A DNA stretch of 64,000 nt from Cellvibrionaceae bacterium AOL6 (GTDB taxonomy: Bacteria; Pseudomonadota; Gammaproteobacteria; Pseudomonadales; Cellvibrionaceae). The stretch is taken from the NCBI GenBank assembly GCA_003265435.1, contig NOXC01000003.1, positions 236,904 through 300,903 on the forward strand, in the 5' to 3' direction. Made by a program: the position numbers and the translations under genes. The notes below the pieces were generated by a model. It saw only the letters and a list, made by a program, of their open reading frames with translations. It ran no database searches and had not been told where the DNA came from. Of the stretch, positions 41,242 through 49,941 are shown piece by piece; positions within the stretch are counted from its first letter, which is position 1, and each line of letters starts with the position of its first letter.

Positions 41242-42729
41242 ATCAGACGCGTCTGAACCCGACACAAAGGTGGCGATGCTTTTAGCCGGCATCGTGACCT
41301 CGTCAGAATTCGATGCCGCTTGCAGTGCCACAAACGCAGCGGCATCACTGCTTAACCACCCCCGCCAATGTTTACCCAAGGCCGCCTCCAAGCTCACCTG
41401 CTTTGCCGAATCACTGTTGTTGATCAGCAACAAACTACGCCTGTCCGCTTTTGAAGATCGAAAGGCCAGTGCCTGTACATCTTCGGAACCCGAGTCCACT
41501 CCTAAGCGCACATCACCCGGGCGAATAAAACGATAAAAATGCTTAGACACGATATAAAGTGGCAGGACCTGTCCGTCCCGTATCAAACCCTTGTCCTGAC
41601 TTTCGCTCATTTGCCAATACACCCAGGCGCTGACGTGGCCGTAGTGGAGGGCGTTGTAAATGGAGTTGGCATAGCCTAACGCCGATGATACGGAATCCGG
41701 CGCAAAACCAGATGTTTCGGTCATCCAAAGTGCTTTGTCATGCTGTTGCGCCGCGTCCCAGGTTCGGCGCCAAGCGCTGGGGCCGGCATCCGAAGGCTGC
41801 ACGCCATCACTGCGGTAATTATGAATCGCGTAGCTGGCCACGTAGGATTGCGCTTCGTCATCCGCATTAATCGCATCGATAAAGCGCAAGATCTGATCTG
41901 CGTGATTGACATCTTCGGGGGCAAAAATCGTTGTCGCAATGCCCTCGCGTCTAAAGCGTCGGCCGACGACTTTAATAAGATCTCTAAGGGCTTCCGGGCT
42001 ATACACGGCCGAGGCATACCATTGACTGAAACGCGGTTCGTTCTGCAGAGAAATTGCATACACATCCAGCCCCGTGTGCTGTTTGAGCAAACGAATATAA
42101 GCCACACAATACTCTGCGAATTCCTCGTAATATTCTCGCTTTAATTGATTACTGAAAGCGTCCGGCGTTGGGTTGTACGGCGGCGCGCTGTTACTGCGAT
42201 CGGTGCGCCCGTTGCCGCGATGTGTGTTGTGTTTCATCCATTGCGGCGGCGACCATACCGATATAATCAGCGTTTCCAGACCGGCCTCTCGCATGGCTTT
42301 CAGATACTCGAAATGGATGGCAACTACGCTGTCCGCACCCTCTACCGGTTCCGTCAAATTAAATTGACCGAGGTCCGTGTCGTAAGGGTCGTCGTTGTCA
42401 TTGCGCGGCTCGAAGCTCAGAGGCAGATTGTCTCGCAGGATCGTCAAGCCCAGGTCATTGATCAGCAGCTCGACAAACTCTGGAGAATGGTACGGGCCCG
42501 GCTTCCACCAAACACCCTGTGCACCAAAACCACCAAAACCCAGCATGGTTTGAAAAGACAGCTCGTCGTGAATCTCGGGCTCAATATGAGATCGAATCTG
42601 TGGGCGTCCCCACGCGAGTACGACAAGCACCGCAAACGCGATGAGCGCGGTGATGCACAATAACCACAGCGTGTGGTTTAACGGACCGTCCCGGTGAGCC
42701 GTTTGGTGTTTTCCCTTTAGTGCACTCAT
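41230..42729 (-). CDS. Membrane-anchored GH30 glycoside hydrolase
   Basis: 499 residues. A short cytoplasmic tail and one hydrophobic segment (LWLLCITALIAFAVLVVLAW, about residues 21-40) without a clear cleavage site suggest an anchored periplasmic enzyme. The (beta/alpha)8 domain shows GFGGFGAQG at the start, the acid/base Glu in ISLQNEP and the nucleophile Glu in LWMTETSGF, followed by a C-terminal beta domain. The GH30 family includes glucosylceramidases, beta-1,6-glucanases and glucuronoxylanases; the subfamily is not certain. It is downstream of, and in the same direction as, the large TonB receptor, separated by an intrinsic terminator. Confidence 0.88.
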   Translation of the reverse strand: MSALKGKHQTAHRDGPLNHTLWLLCITALIAFAVLVVLAWGRPQIRSHIEPEIHDELSFQTMLGFGGFGAQGVWWKPGPYHSPEFVELLINDLGLTILRDNLPLSFEPRNDNDDPYDTDLGQFNLTEPVEGADSVVAIHFEYLKAMREAGLETLIISVWSPPQWMKHNTHRGNGRTDRSNSAPPYNPTPDAFSNQLKREYYEEFAEYCVAYIRLLKQHTGLDVYAISLQNEPRFSQWYASAVYSPEALRDLIKVVGRRFRREGIATTIFAPEDVNHADQILRFIDAINADDEAQSYVASYAIHNYRSDGVQPSDAGPSAWRRTWDAAQQHDKALWMTETSGFAPDSVSSALGYANSIYNALHYGHVSAWVYWQMSESQDKGLIRDGQVLPLYIVSKHFYRFIRPGDVRLGVDSGSEDVQALAFRSSKADRRSLLLINNSDSAKQVSLEAALGKHWRGWLSSDAAAFVALQAASNSDEVTMPAKSIATFVSGSDASDLFR

Positions 42730-42817
42730 GGTGTTTGCGTCCCGCTGTCGCTGTATCTTCCGAATTCTCGCTGCCGCTACTGTAGCGAAGTCCAGCGTGC
42801 TAAAAAAGTACAGGCAT

Positions 42818-42848
42818 AAAAAAACCGCTACGAGACACCCCGCAGCGG
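42818..42848 (-). terminator. Intrinsic terminator of the large TonB receptor gene
   Basis: On the minus strand a stem CCGCT/AGCGG (42844-42848 with 42825-42829) is followed directly by seven Ts (42824 down to 42818). It lies 45 bases after the receptor stop codon and 89 bases before the GH30 start, so GH30 is likely transcribed by read-through or its own promoter. Confidence 0.65.
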
Positions 42849-42892
42849 CAAACGCAGAAAGCTGCCCGGCCTAAGCCGAGCGGGTCAGAGAT

Positions 42893-45859
42893 TTAAAACG
42901 TCGCGCGCACTCCCAGGGTGTAGCGAGGCTCATACTCAAACTGGAATGCAAACTGATCTTCGTATTCCAGGTAGTACTCTTCCTTTTCACCGGTCAGGTT
43001 GGACGCATTGATGAAAATATTGATTTCGTCGGTAATGTCATACGCGAATGAGGCATCGACATACGCAGTGGCATCCTGCCAAAGATTGGCGTTACCCCAG
43101 ACCTGGTTTTGCAGTACCAGGCGGTCATCACGATAGTTATACGCGATCCGCGCCTGAATCGGCCCGTCTTCGTACCAAGCGACTACGTTGTAAATCACCT
43201 CGGAATTATCTTCAAAAGGCAGGTCGTCCCCTTTTTGGTCCTTCGTACCGGAATCACTGGGCGCGTAGGTGTAGTTGAGGTCGAGACCAAAGCCGCCGAA
43301 AAAGCCGTCGGTCAGGTCGGACATGGCCAGCTTCGCAGACAGCTCGACACCACTGATCTCACCCCCTTCACCTTGGCTGTTGAAGGTTACGGGGACTTCG
43401 CGCCGCACGGTGCCATCCTGATCCGGCAATGCGCGCATTTCGGTATTCCCCATCAGGAAGCTTTCCATATCAATCTGGAACACACCGGCATTCAGCATAC
43501 TCGCTGTACCGATGTAGTACTCCAGCGACAGCTCCATATTGGTCGCTCGCCAGGGGTTCAGATTTGGATTGCCGTTGTCGCTGGCGCCCTGAACAATAAA
43601 CTGGTTATAGGTTTCACTCGCCGGGTCAGAGTCAATGGTGTAGCTCGGAATAAGTCCAGAGCCCCACTGGTTCAGATCGAGTGGCGCCATTGTTTTACTG
43701 GCAGCCGCGCGCAGCACGAGGTCGTCGCTAAAGTCGTAGCGCAGATTTAATGAGGGCAGCACATCCACAAAGGCACGCTCCGTCACTTCATCGCCCACAT
43801 CCTGGTTGGAGGCACCGTAAGGCTGAGGCACGCCGACCTTATTCCGGGTCACCGACAGGTCCGATTGCACGACACGCACACCGAAATTACCGCTGAAATC
43901 GCCCTTGGAGAAATTCGCCTGCGCGAAATAACTCAATTCCTGCAAGGCCACTTGATAGGAATTACCGGGATTTTCATTACGGTAGGTGCCAGGGTACTGC
44001 GCACTGTGGAAACCCATCACATCGTCCATCCGCGACGGGTCTACTGTCCAAATCGACGGAATGCCATTGACCGAGCCAAAGTCACTGACTTGCACTGCGC
44101 CAAGTGTCGAAATGGGTGTAGGTACGCCCGCTACGTAGAATGTTTCTGGATCACCGCCATCACCAAAAGTACAGGCGCCGGGTATGCCGCCGCCATTCAT
44201 GGTCACATCGGTGGCTTTCCATTTCACACCACATTCTTCACCGTCATTGCCAATAGGGGAAAGAAGCTCGAACTCGCTGTTGGTCATTTCTCGATTCGAG
44301 AAACGCGCACCGAAATCGATGGAGTCGATCACGCCGTCGTCGAACGCGAAGTTGCCATCGAAACGCAGCACGTCGGATTCACCTTCACGGTTGTAATTAT
44401 TTTCAGAAGTCAGGGCACCGACGCTGTAGCTATTAACATCCGCGAGGTAGGTGGCAAGAGAGACGTTTTGAGTTTCCGCGACCTGATTGCCATCGAGATC
44501 CAGGTTCGCATTGTTTTCAAAACCGCTCCAGGTCGGATCGCCGGCATAGTTGACGGTCAGCGTTGGAAAGCCTGCATAGCCATTCGGGTTCGTAGCGGCC
44601 GGGCCACTGGGGTAATTTTGCGTTTCTACCCCCCACTGATTGCCATTCGCGACATCAATATCGATGTAGCTGTTCATTCGATCCTGTGTAGCACGACCGC
44701 GAACATAACGCAGGCTACCCGTAAACGCGCCATCGTTGTCGTAGTTCATCTCCAGGTTGTAATTTTCAGACGACGACTCCGTTGCGGCGACACTGGAATA
44801 GGATTTAAAACGGCGACCATTGCCCGTGTATTCCTGAGTCGAATTCCAAGTTCCCCCACCCAGCTGGGCTTCGGCATGCTCTGTAGTTTGCGTAGGAAAA
44901 AACCAATTCCAACGCTGCCATTTATCCGAATGGGTCACGCCCATAATTCGGTCGTATTCTTCAAGGTCGGTAAAAAACGCCTCGGCAATAAAATCGAATC
45001 CCCCCCCCAGGTCCGCTTCAAACGCGAGATTGGCACCCAGGCGCTCCCGCTCGACAAACCGGTTGTAGGCGGAGTGTCCCTGAAACGCGACGAAGCCATC
45101 ATCGATGTCGCCATCCCCATTGACGTCCTCGCCCCACCAGCTCTCATGCGGAGCGCCGGTCCAGCCTGCATCACTGCCACCATTGGCGAGCCCGGCATAG
45201 TAGTTCGCCAGATTAGCTTCGGAATACGTTACAGCCGCGAGAAAGCCCACTTGATCGTTGCGCCAGTTGAACAAACCATTGACCGAGGGATCGGTCTCCT
45301 GGGAGTCGGCCCCATAGCCTGCTTGAACCGCACCGGAAAGCGTCGTGCCCTCATCAAAGCCAAAAGGTCGCCAGGTTTTTAAGTCGACCACGCCCGAAAT
45401 ACCACCGGCGTTAGTGGTGGCCGTTTGTGATTTAATCACCGCCGCCCCAGCAAACAATTGCGATGGAATGTCGGTAAAGTTGGGCTGAGTGGTGGTAATG
45501 GAGTTGGCGCCGAGGTAGCTCTCACCATTCATTGTGGTCAAGACCTGCGGCAGGCCTCGAATGTTGAGACTTGAGCCTTCACCAGCAGAGCGGCGAATCT
45601 GTACACCAGTGATACGCTGCAGTGAGTCGGTGATCGTCACATCCGGCAGTTTACCGATGTCTTCGGCTGAGATGGCGTCGACGACCGATACAGCGTCGCG
45701 TTTGATATTGACCGAGGTGGCCTGTGCGGCACGAATGCCAGTCACAACCAATTCTTCTTCCACACCCTGTGCGAGCACGTTTGTACTCATGGTGGCGGCC
45801 GTGCAGGCTGCGATACAGGATGAAAGCACTCTCCGTTTGAATCCGAGCATGTTACTCAT
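42893..45859 (-). CDS. TonB-dependent receptor, carbohydrate type
   Basis: 988-residue outer-membrane transporter from the ATG at 45859 (GAGGGG seven bases upstream). Signal peptide ends near NVLAQ; a TonB box-like EELVVTGIR and the plug (SAEDIGKLPDVTITDSLQRI) follow, then a long beta-barrel ending in the terminal Phe of LGVRATF. The sequence type (KLPD plug motif, about 1000 residues) matches receptors associated with polysaccharide degradation in marine gammaproteobacteria. One loop carries an EF-hand-like D-x-N-x-D-G-D-I-D-D-G (45095-45127). The GH30 enzyme downstream suggests uptake of oligosaccharides released by related enzymes. Confidence 0.92.
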   Translation of the reverse strand: MSNMLGFKRRVLSSCIAACTAATMSTNVLAQGVEEELVVTGIRAAQATSVNIKRDAVSVVDAISAEDIGKLPDVTITDSLQRITGVQIRRSAGEGSSLNIRGLPQVLTTMNGESYLGANSITTTQPNFTDIPSQLFAGAAVIKSQTATTNAGGISGVVDLKTWRPFGFDEGTTLSGAVQAGYGADSQETDPSVNGLFNWRNDQVGFLAAVTYSEANLANYYAGLANGGSDAGWTGAPHESWWGEDVNGDGDIDDGFVAFQGHSAYNRFVERERLGANLAFEADLGGGFDFIAEAFFTDLEEYDRIMGVTHSDKWQRWNWFFPTQTTEHAEAQLGGGTWNSTQEYTGNGRRFKSYSSVAATESSSENYNLEMNYDNDGAFTGSLRYVRGRATQDRMNSYIDIDVANGNQWGVETQNYPSGPAATNPNGYAGFPTLTVNYAGDPTWSGFENNANLDLDGNQVAETQNVSLATYLADVNSYSVGALTSENNYNREGESDVLRFDGNFAFDDGVIDSIDFGARFSNREMTNSEFELLSPIGNDGEECGVKWKATDVTMNGGGIPGACTFGDGGDPETFYVAGVPTPISTLGAVQVSDFGSVNGIPSIWTVDPSRMDDVMGFHSAQYPGTYRNENPGNSYQVALQELSYFAQANFSKGDFSGNFGVRVVQSDLSVTRNKVGVPQPYGASNQDVGDEVTERAFVDVLPSLNLRYDFSDDLVLRAAASKTMAPLDLNQWGSGLIPSYTIDSDPASETYNQFIVQGASDNGNPNLNPWRATNMELSLEYYIGTASMLNAGVFQIDMESFLMGNTEMRALPDQDGTVRREVPVTFNSQGEGGEISGVELSAKLAMSDLTDGFFGGFGLDLNYTYAPSDSGTKDQKGDDLPFEDNSEVIYNVVAWYEDGPIQARIAYNYRDDRLVLQNQVWGNANLWQDATAYVDASFAYDITDEINIFINASNLTGEKEEYYLEYEDQFAFQFEYEPRYTLGVRATF

Positions 45860-46329
45860 GTTGATTCCCCTCATTATTTATTGTTTAGGGCTTAGGTTGG
45901 GTTTTTACAGGCCTCATCCGAGCTTGCCGGACGCGGCGCGCAAACAGTCAACAGACCACATAACAGACCGTGTTATGCATCACTTCGGCCCGCCTAACTT
46001 AATTTATTTACTTTATTTAATAAATACTGCCACAGCTTTTTCGCTTTGCCAACACTATTTTATGTTCGAAACGACAAGCGTAGGACGACAGCGCGCTCGA
46101 GAAGTGGCGCAGAATGTAACCGTTTTATGCTGTTGAATCTGCTCAACTTTATAGAAAGAATAGGACAAGCCTATGATTTTATTAATGATATTAAGCCAGA
46201 GCCGAGGGGGACATTTGGGCGAGAGCGCGATATATGACACGCCCTGCCTCAAGCAGGATGAAGCCGAAATTTGTCTATAAGAGCGACTAATTAACCCGGA
46301 TTTATTTAAGTACAAATGGATGCATCAGT
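45860..46329. other. AT-rich intergenic region upstream of the large TonB receptor
   Basis: 470 bases with lower GC than the neighbours. It holds the receptor ribosome site (GAGGGG near 45867-45872), the dyad at 45959-45977 and an AT-rich run around 45996-46030. Short open frames on both strands (up to about 85 codons) have no ribosome site and odd composition; I do not call them genes. No clear regulator gene is present. Confidence 0.5.
45959..45977. promoter_or_regulatory. Operator-like dyad upstream of the TonB receptor
   Basis: CATAACA (45959-45965) and TGTTATG (45971-45977) are perfect inverted arms with a 5-base spacer, 100 bases before the receptor ATG. The 19-base size fits a dimeric helix-turn-helix repressor such as a GntR or LacI type. 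The regulator is not in this window. Confidence 0.45.
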
Positions 46330-47241
46330 TCACCTCGGGTGACGGGCGAGGAAATCTTCGAACGTCGGTACGATGTACTGATAACCAGAGGCTTGCAGTC
46401 GCTCGGGCTGCATGTGCTGTGAACACAGTAGGAGCTCCTGGGCCATTTGCCCCATCATGCCCCTCAATAGAAATTCAGGCACGCAGGGCGACAGCCAAGC
46501 CTTACCATATTCTGCAAGCGCAGCGGCGAGTGCCTTGTTTCGTATAGCTTGAGGCGAAGACAGGTTAAAAATGCCGCCGAGTGTATGCTCGATAATATGC
46601 CCGTAGGCCCCAACCACATCCTCCAGGGCCACCCAGGACAACCACTGCTCCCCCGAGCTGAATATCGGCGAGACCTTGCCTTTGAGGGGCAAGGTCAACT
46701 GAAGCCAACTGCCCCCTCGTGGACTCAGCACCACGCCCAATCGCGTGATCGCCGTCGTGATGCCCAGGTCTTGCGCCTTTAGCGCTTCCCACTCCCACTG
46801 CTGGCACAGGGCCGCCGAGAAATTGGTGCCACCCGAACTGGTTTCCGTCAACACCTCCTCTCCCCGATCACCGTAATACCCAACAGCAGAGGCAGAGATG
46901 AGCAAGTCGGGACGCTGATGCAATCGACGCAGGCTCGCAATCAAGCCCCGCGTGGTATGAACACGACTGTTTAGCAACCTTTGCTTCTGGCGCCCCGTCC
47001 ACCGCTTGGACGCGATGCCTTCGCCGGCCAGGTTGATCACCACATCGAATTGATCTTCAGCTTGCAGCTCGGCAAGTGTCTGGATAAAACGCAAGTCCTC
47101 TGCGCCACGGAGCTTGCCGTCGCGAGACAGCACAGTCACACGCCCACCGTTAGCGCGAATGGTTTCAACAAGCGCGGTACCAATCAGGCCGGTACCACCA
47201 GTCATGAGAAAGGAACGGGTCCAGGGGGAAACGATGTTCAT
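46330..47241 (-). CDS. TIGR01777-family (YfcH-like) epimerase
   Basis: 303-residue NAD(P)-binding short-chain dehydrogenase/epimerase: Rossmann motif TGGTGLIGTALV at residue 14, VVINLAGEGIASKRW, SASAVGYYGDRGEE, and the C-terminal DUF1731-like region. TIGR01777 proteins are widely conserved but without a known substrate. The ATG has AAGGAG seven bases upstream. It follows the DoeC-like gene by 72 bases in the same direction, so may be a distal member of the ectoine operon, or start its own transcript at the dyad 47255-47273. Confidence 0.87.
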   Translation of the reverse strand: MNIVSPWTRSFLMTGGTGLIGTALVETIRANGGRVTVLSRDGKLRGAEDLRFIQTLAELQAEDQFDVVINLAGEGIASKRWTGRQKQRLLNSRVHTTRGLIASLRRLHQRPDLLISASAVGYYGDRGEEVLTETSSGGTNFSAALCQQWEWEALKAQDLGITTAITRLGVVLSPRGGSWLQLTLPLKGKVSPIFSSGEQWLSWVALEDVVGAYGHIIEHTLGGIFNLSSPQAIRNKALAAALAEYGKAWLSPCVPEFLLRGMMGQMAQELLLCSQHMQPERLQASGYQYIVPTFEDFLARHPR

Positions 47242-47254
47242 CAGAACTCCTTTT

Positions 47255-47273
47255 CTGTTTGATACGCAAACAG
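47255..47273. repeat. 7-bp dyad between doeC and the epimerase gene
   Basis: CTGTTTG (47255-47261) and CAAACAG (47267-47273) are perfect arms with a 5-base spacer, just upstream of the epimerase ribosome site. No T-run follows on either strand, so it is an operator or RNA stem rather than a terminator. Confidence 0.35.
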
Positions 47274-47313
47274 GACGAACACAGACTATACAGGAGTTAG
47301 ATGTCCCGCTGCG

Positions 47314-48675
47314 TCACGCGATCCATATCTGCTGCGTGTTCACGAACTCCCTGATCCCGTGCGGACCCAGCTCACGACCATAACCCGATCGACCTATCCC
47401 GCCAGAGGGCAACCGGGGATCCGTTTTCACAATGCCATTTACCGCAACCTGCCCCGCTTCCAATGTTGCCAGTGCGCGATCAATGGTTTCCGCATTGTGT
47501 GTCCACAGGCTAGCGCCGAGACCGTAGTCCGTTGCGTTGGCGAGTGCCAACGCCTCATCGATGCCCGATACCGGCGCCACCGCCAATACCGGCCCGAATG
47601 TTTCTTCATCAAACACGGGCATGCCAGGTTTTACATCCGCAAGAAGGGTGGGTGGATAATAAAAACCGGGTGTATCCGGCAACGCGCCTCCCGTGAGGAC
47701 GTTCGCACCCAGCGCAAGACTCTCGCCAACTTGCCGATGTAATTGCGCACGTAAGTCCGTCCTTGCCAGTGGCCCAAGTGCCGTGTCTGCACTTCGTGGG
47801 TCACCCATTTTGATGGCCTCAAAACGCTCAACCAATAAAGCACAAAATGCGGGGTACACCGACGCTTCAATAAAAATGCGCTTCGCCGCAATGCAGGATT
47901 GCCCGGCATTAATCATGCGCGATAAGGTGACGACATCCGCTGCTTTTTCCAAATCGGCGTCGGCCATCACAATGCAGGGGTCGGAGCCCCCGAGTTCTAA
48001 CACAGCCGGCTTTAATCCCGCAGCCGCGCGCGCCGCCACCTTACGCCCCGCCTCGCTGGAACCCGTAAAGGAGACCGCGCGCACCAACGGATGATCAATT
48101 ACCTCCCCGACCTGTTCTGTGGTGATCGGTAAATTCGTCATAATGCCATCGCCCAAACCGGCTTTATGGAAGAGCTCGGTCAACAATGCCGCACTGCCCG
48201 GTACATTTGGGTCGTGTTTCATTACGCAACAATTCCCGGCCATGAGCGCCGGCGCGAGAAAACGCAAGGCCAGCCACACGGGTGCGTTCCAAGGCAAAAT
48301 GCCGAGCACAACACCAAGCGGCGGGTATTGCACGTAGCTGCAACTCGCATCCGATTCGAGCACTTCCTTTGCCAGAAATTCGGCCGCGTGCTGCGCATAG
48401 TACTCCGCACACCAGGCCGATTTCTCTACCTCGGCCACGCCTTCCTTAAACGGCTTTCCCATTTCAATCGCCATCAGATCGGCCAGCGCGTCCTTGTGTT
48501 CTCGCATTGCACGAGCCGCGGCATACAATACTTCGGCGCGTTCTTCATAGCGGCGTGCCCGCCACTGAGAAAATGCGCCGTTTGCCGACTGCAAAGCGTT
48601 TTCAATGTCTGTCGCGCTCAGCGAAGCGTGCGGAGCTAAAGCTTGTCCGGTCGACGGGTTTGTCGGTGTTAACAC
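47314..48675 (-). CDS. doeC: DoeC-like aspartate-semialdehyde dehydrogenase (NAD-dependent ALDH)
   Basis: 453-residue aldehyde dehydrogenase of the succinate-semialdehyde type, with catalytic Cys in NAGQSCIAAKR, the general base Glu in LELGGSDP, and PWNAPVWLALRF. By analogy with Halomonas elongata DoeC it would oxidise aspartate semialdehyde, the transamination product of diaminobutyrate, to aspartate. The start is GTG with AAGGAGG upstream, nine bases after the doeA stop. On sequence alone a succinate-semialdehyde dehydrogenase is possible; the operon is the reason for the DoeC call. Confidence 0.78.
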   Translation of the reverse strand: MLTPTNPSTGQALAPHASLSATDIENALQSANGAFSQWRARRYEERAEVLYAAARAMREHKDALADLMAIEMGKPFKEGVAEVEKSAWCAEYYAQHAAEFLAKEVLESDASCSYVQYPPLGVVLGILPWNAPVWLALRFLAPALMAGNCCVMKHDPNVPGSAALLTELFHKAGLGDGIMTNLPITTEQVGEVIDHPLVRAVSFTGSSEAGRKVAARAAAGLKPAVLELGGSDPCIVMADADLEKAADVVTLSRMINAGQSCIAAKRIFIEASVYPAFCALLVERFEAIKMGDPRSADTALGPLARTDLRAQLHRQVGESLALGANVLTGGALPDTPGFYYPPTLLADVKPGMPVFDEETFGPVLAVAPVSGIDEALALANATDYGLGASLWTHNAETIDRALATLEAGQVAVNGIVKTDPRLPSGGIGRSGYGRELGPHGIREFVNTQQIWIA

Positions 48676-48684
48676 GGCGCCTCC

Positions 48685-49941
48685 TTAGGCTTTCGCGGTT
48701 TTTTTGTTGGGGTGGTCTTCCTTCTTCTTGCTCGCGTTGCGTGCACTGTCCAATGGGATACACCCCGAATCGGCCGCCACGGGCTTCACCGTGAAGTCAC
48801 GATCAAGATTAAAAAAGGAGCGGCAACCAGTGTCCGTTATAATGATCGTGTCAGAAATACCGCAGGTCTTATTGCCATCGACGCCCCACATCCAGGGAAT
48901 CATGTGAAAGGTCATGCCGGGTCGTAAAATAGCGGAATTTCCCTGCTTTAAACTGATGATATAGCCTTCATCCCAACTGGGAGGAAAAGCAATGCCAATC
49001 GAATACCCCGAGCGCGTAATAAGGCGCGCACCGACTCGGTTATCTTCAATGATATTGCGCACTAGGTTGTCCACATCGGACACCGTCATGCCCGGCTGCA
49101 CTTGTGTGTGAATGGCATCGAGCGCACACTTCATCGTTTCTTGCGCCTGATACATCGAGTCACTGAGATCGCCCAGCACCACCGTACGCATCATGGCCGT
49201 GTGGTATCGACGGTAACAGCCTCCAACTTCCAAAAAGACGTGTTCGCCGGCTTGAATTTCTCTGCCTTCAAAGGTTGCGTGGCCAATCATGGTCCGCGGT
49301 CCGGAGGTGACGTAAGGCATCACTGCGGGTGTTTCACCGCCCGCGCGAAACATCGCCGCGCTGATTGCCGCACCCACTTCATTTTCAGTAACGCCCGGCT
49401 GACAGGCTTCAATACCTGCACGCATGCCCGCTTCGGTCGCGACCGCAGCGCGCTGCATAATTTCCAGCTCCACTTCGGATTTGCAGATGCGCCCTTCCTC
49501 GACGATACCGAAACAATCCATGAGCTTGGCATCCTTCAGCGTAGTGTGGATGCAATCCTGCTGATAGGCTGGAAAAAAATAACTGTTGCGCTCGTAGCCG
49601 ACACGTTTGTCACCGAGACCGAACTCCATGAGCGACTCCACCAACATTTGAATCGCATCACCGGTATCCGGATAGGGGCGTGTCACCTCCACCCAGGTGC
49701 GTGCAATCACGTTGGACTCCTCGAGCGCACGCGTGATCATAAACGGCTCTTTTTCGAGTGGTACCACAAGCGCCTGAAAAAAGGAGTAACCGGTGGTTTG
49801 ATAGTCGGTTAAATAGGTAATATTTTCCGGGTCGGTGATGACGACCGCGTCCATGCGCCGCTCGGCAATGCGAGTCCGCAATTCGCTCAATCGACGCTGG
49901 TACTCGGAAAACGGGAAGGTCATATCATCGCGTTCAATCAT
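48685..49941 (-). CDS. doeA: Ectoine hydrolase DoeA
   Basis: Creatinase/prolidase-fold (M24) enzyme opening the ectoine ring to N-acetyl-2,4-diaminobutyrate. 418 residues from the ATG at 49941: an N-terminal creatinase domain (RLSELRTRIAERRMDAVVI, ITYLTDYQTTGYSFF) and a C-terminal pita-bread domain (EVGGCYRRYHTAMMRTV, FHMIPWMWG). A Lys-rich tail of about 25 residues (NASKKKEDHPNKKTAKA) is an addition to the family. GGAGGAA precedes the ATG, which overlaps the transaminase stop (ATGA). The sequence is a strong match to DoeA/EutD type enzymes as I know them. Confidence 0.88.
   Translation of the reverse strand: MIERDDMTFPFSEYQRRLSELRTRIAERRMDAVVITDPENITYLTDYQTTGYSFFQALVVPLEKEPFMITRALEESNVIARTWVEVTRPYPDTGDAIQMLVESLMEFGLGDKRVGYERNSYFFPAYQQDCIHTTLKDAKLMDCFGIVEEGRICKSEVELEIMQRAAVATEAGMRAGIEACQPGVTENEVGAAISAAMFRAGGETPAVMPYVTSGPRTMIGHATFEGREIQAGEHVFLEVGGCYRRYHTAMMRTVVLGDLSDSMYQAQETMKCALDAIHTQVQPGMTVSDVDNLVRNIIEDNRVGARLITRSGYSIGIAFPPSWDEGYIISLKQGNSAILRPGMTFHMIPWMWGVDGNKTCGISDTIIITDTGCRSFFNLDRDFTVKPVAADSGCIPLDSARNASKKKEDHPNKKTAKA

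Noticed and set aside
43865..45382. A 505-codon plus-strand open frame opposite the large TonB receptor
   Set aside because: No protein family resemblance; arises from codon bias of the receptor on the other strand.
46046..46315. Short open frames on both strands upstream of the TonB receptor
   Set aside because: They overlap each other, lack ribosome sites and lie in AT-rich non-coding sequence.
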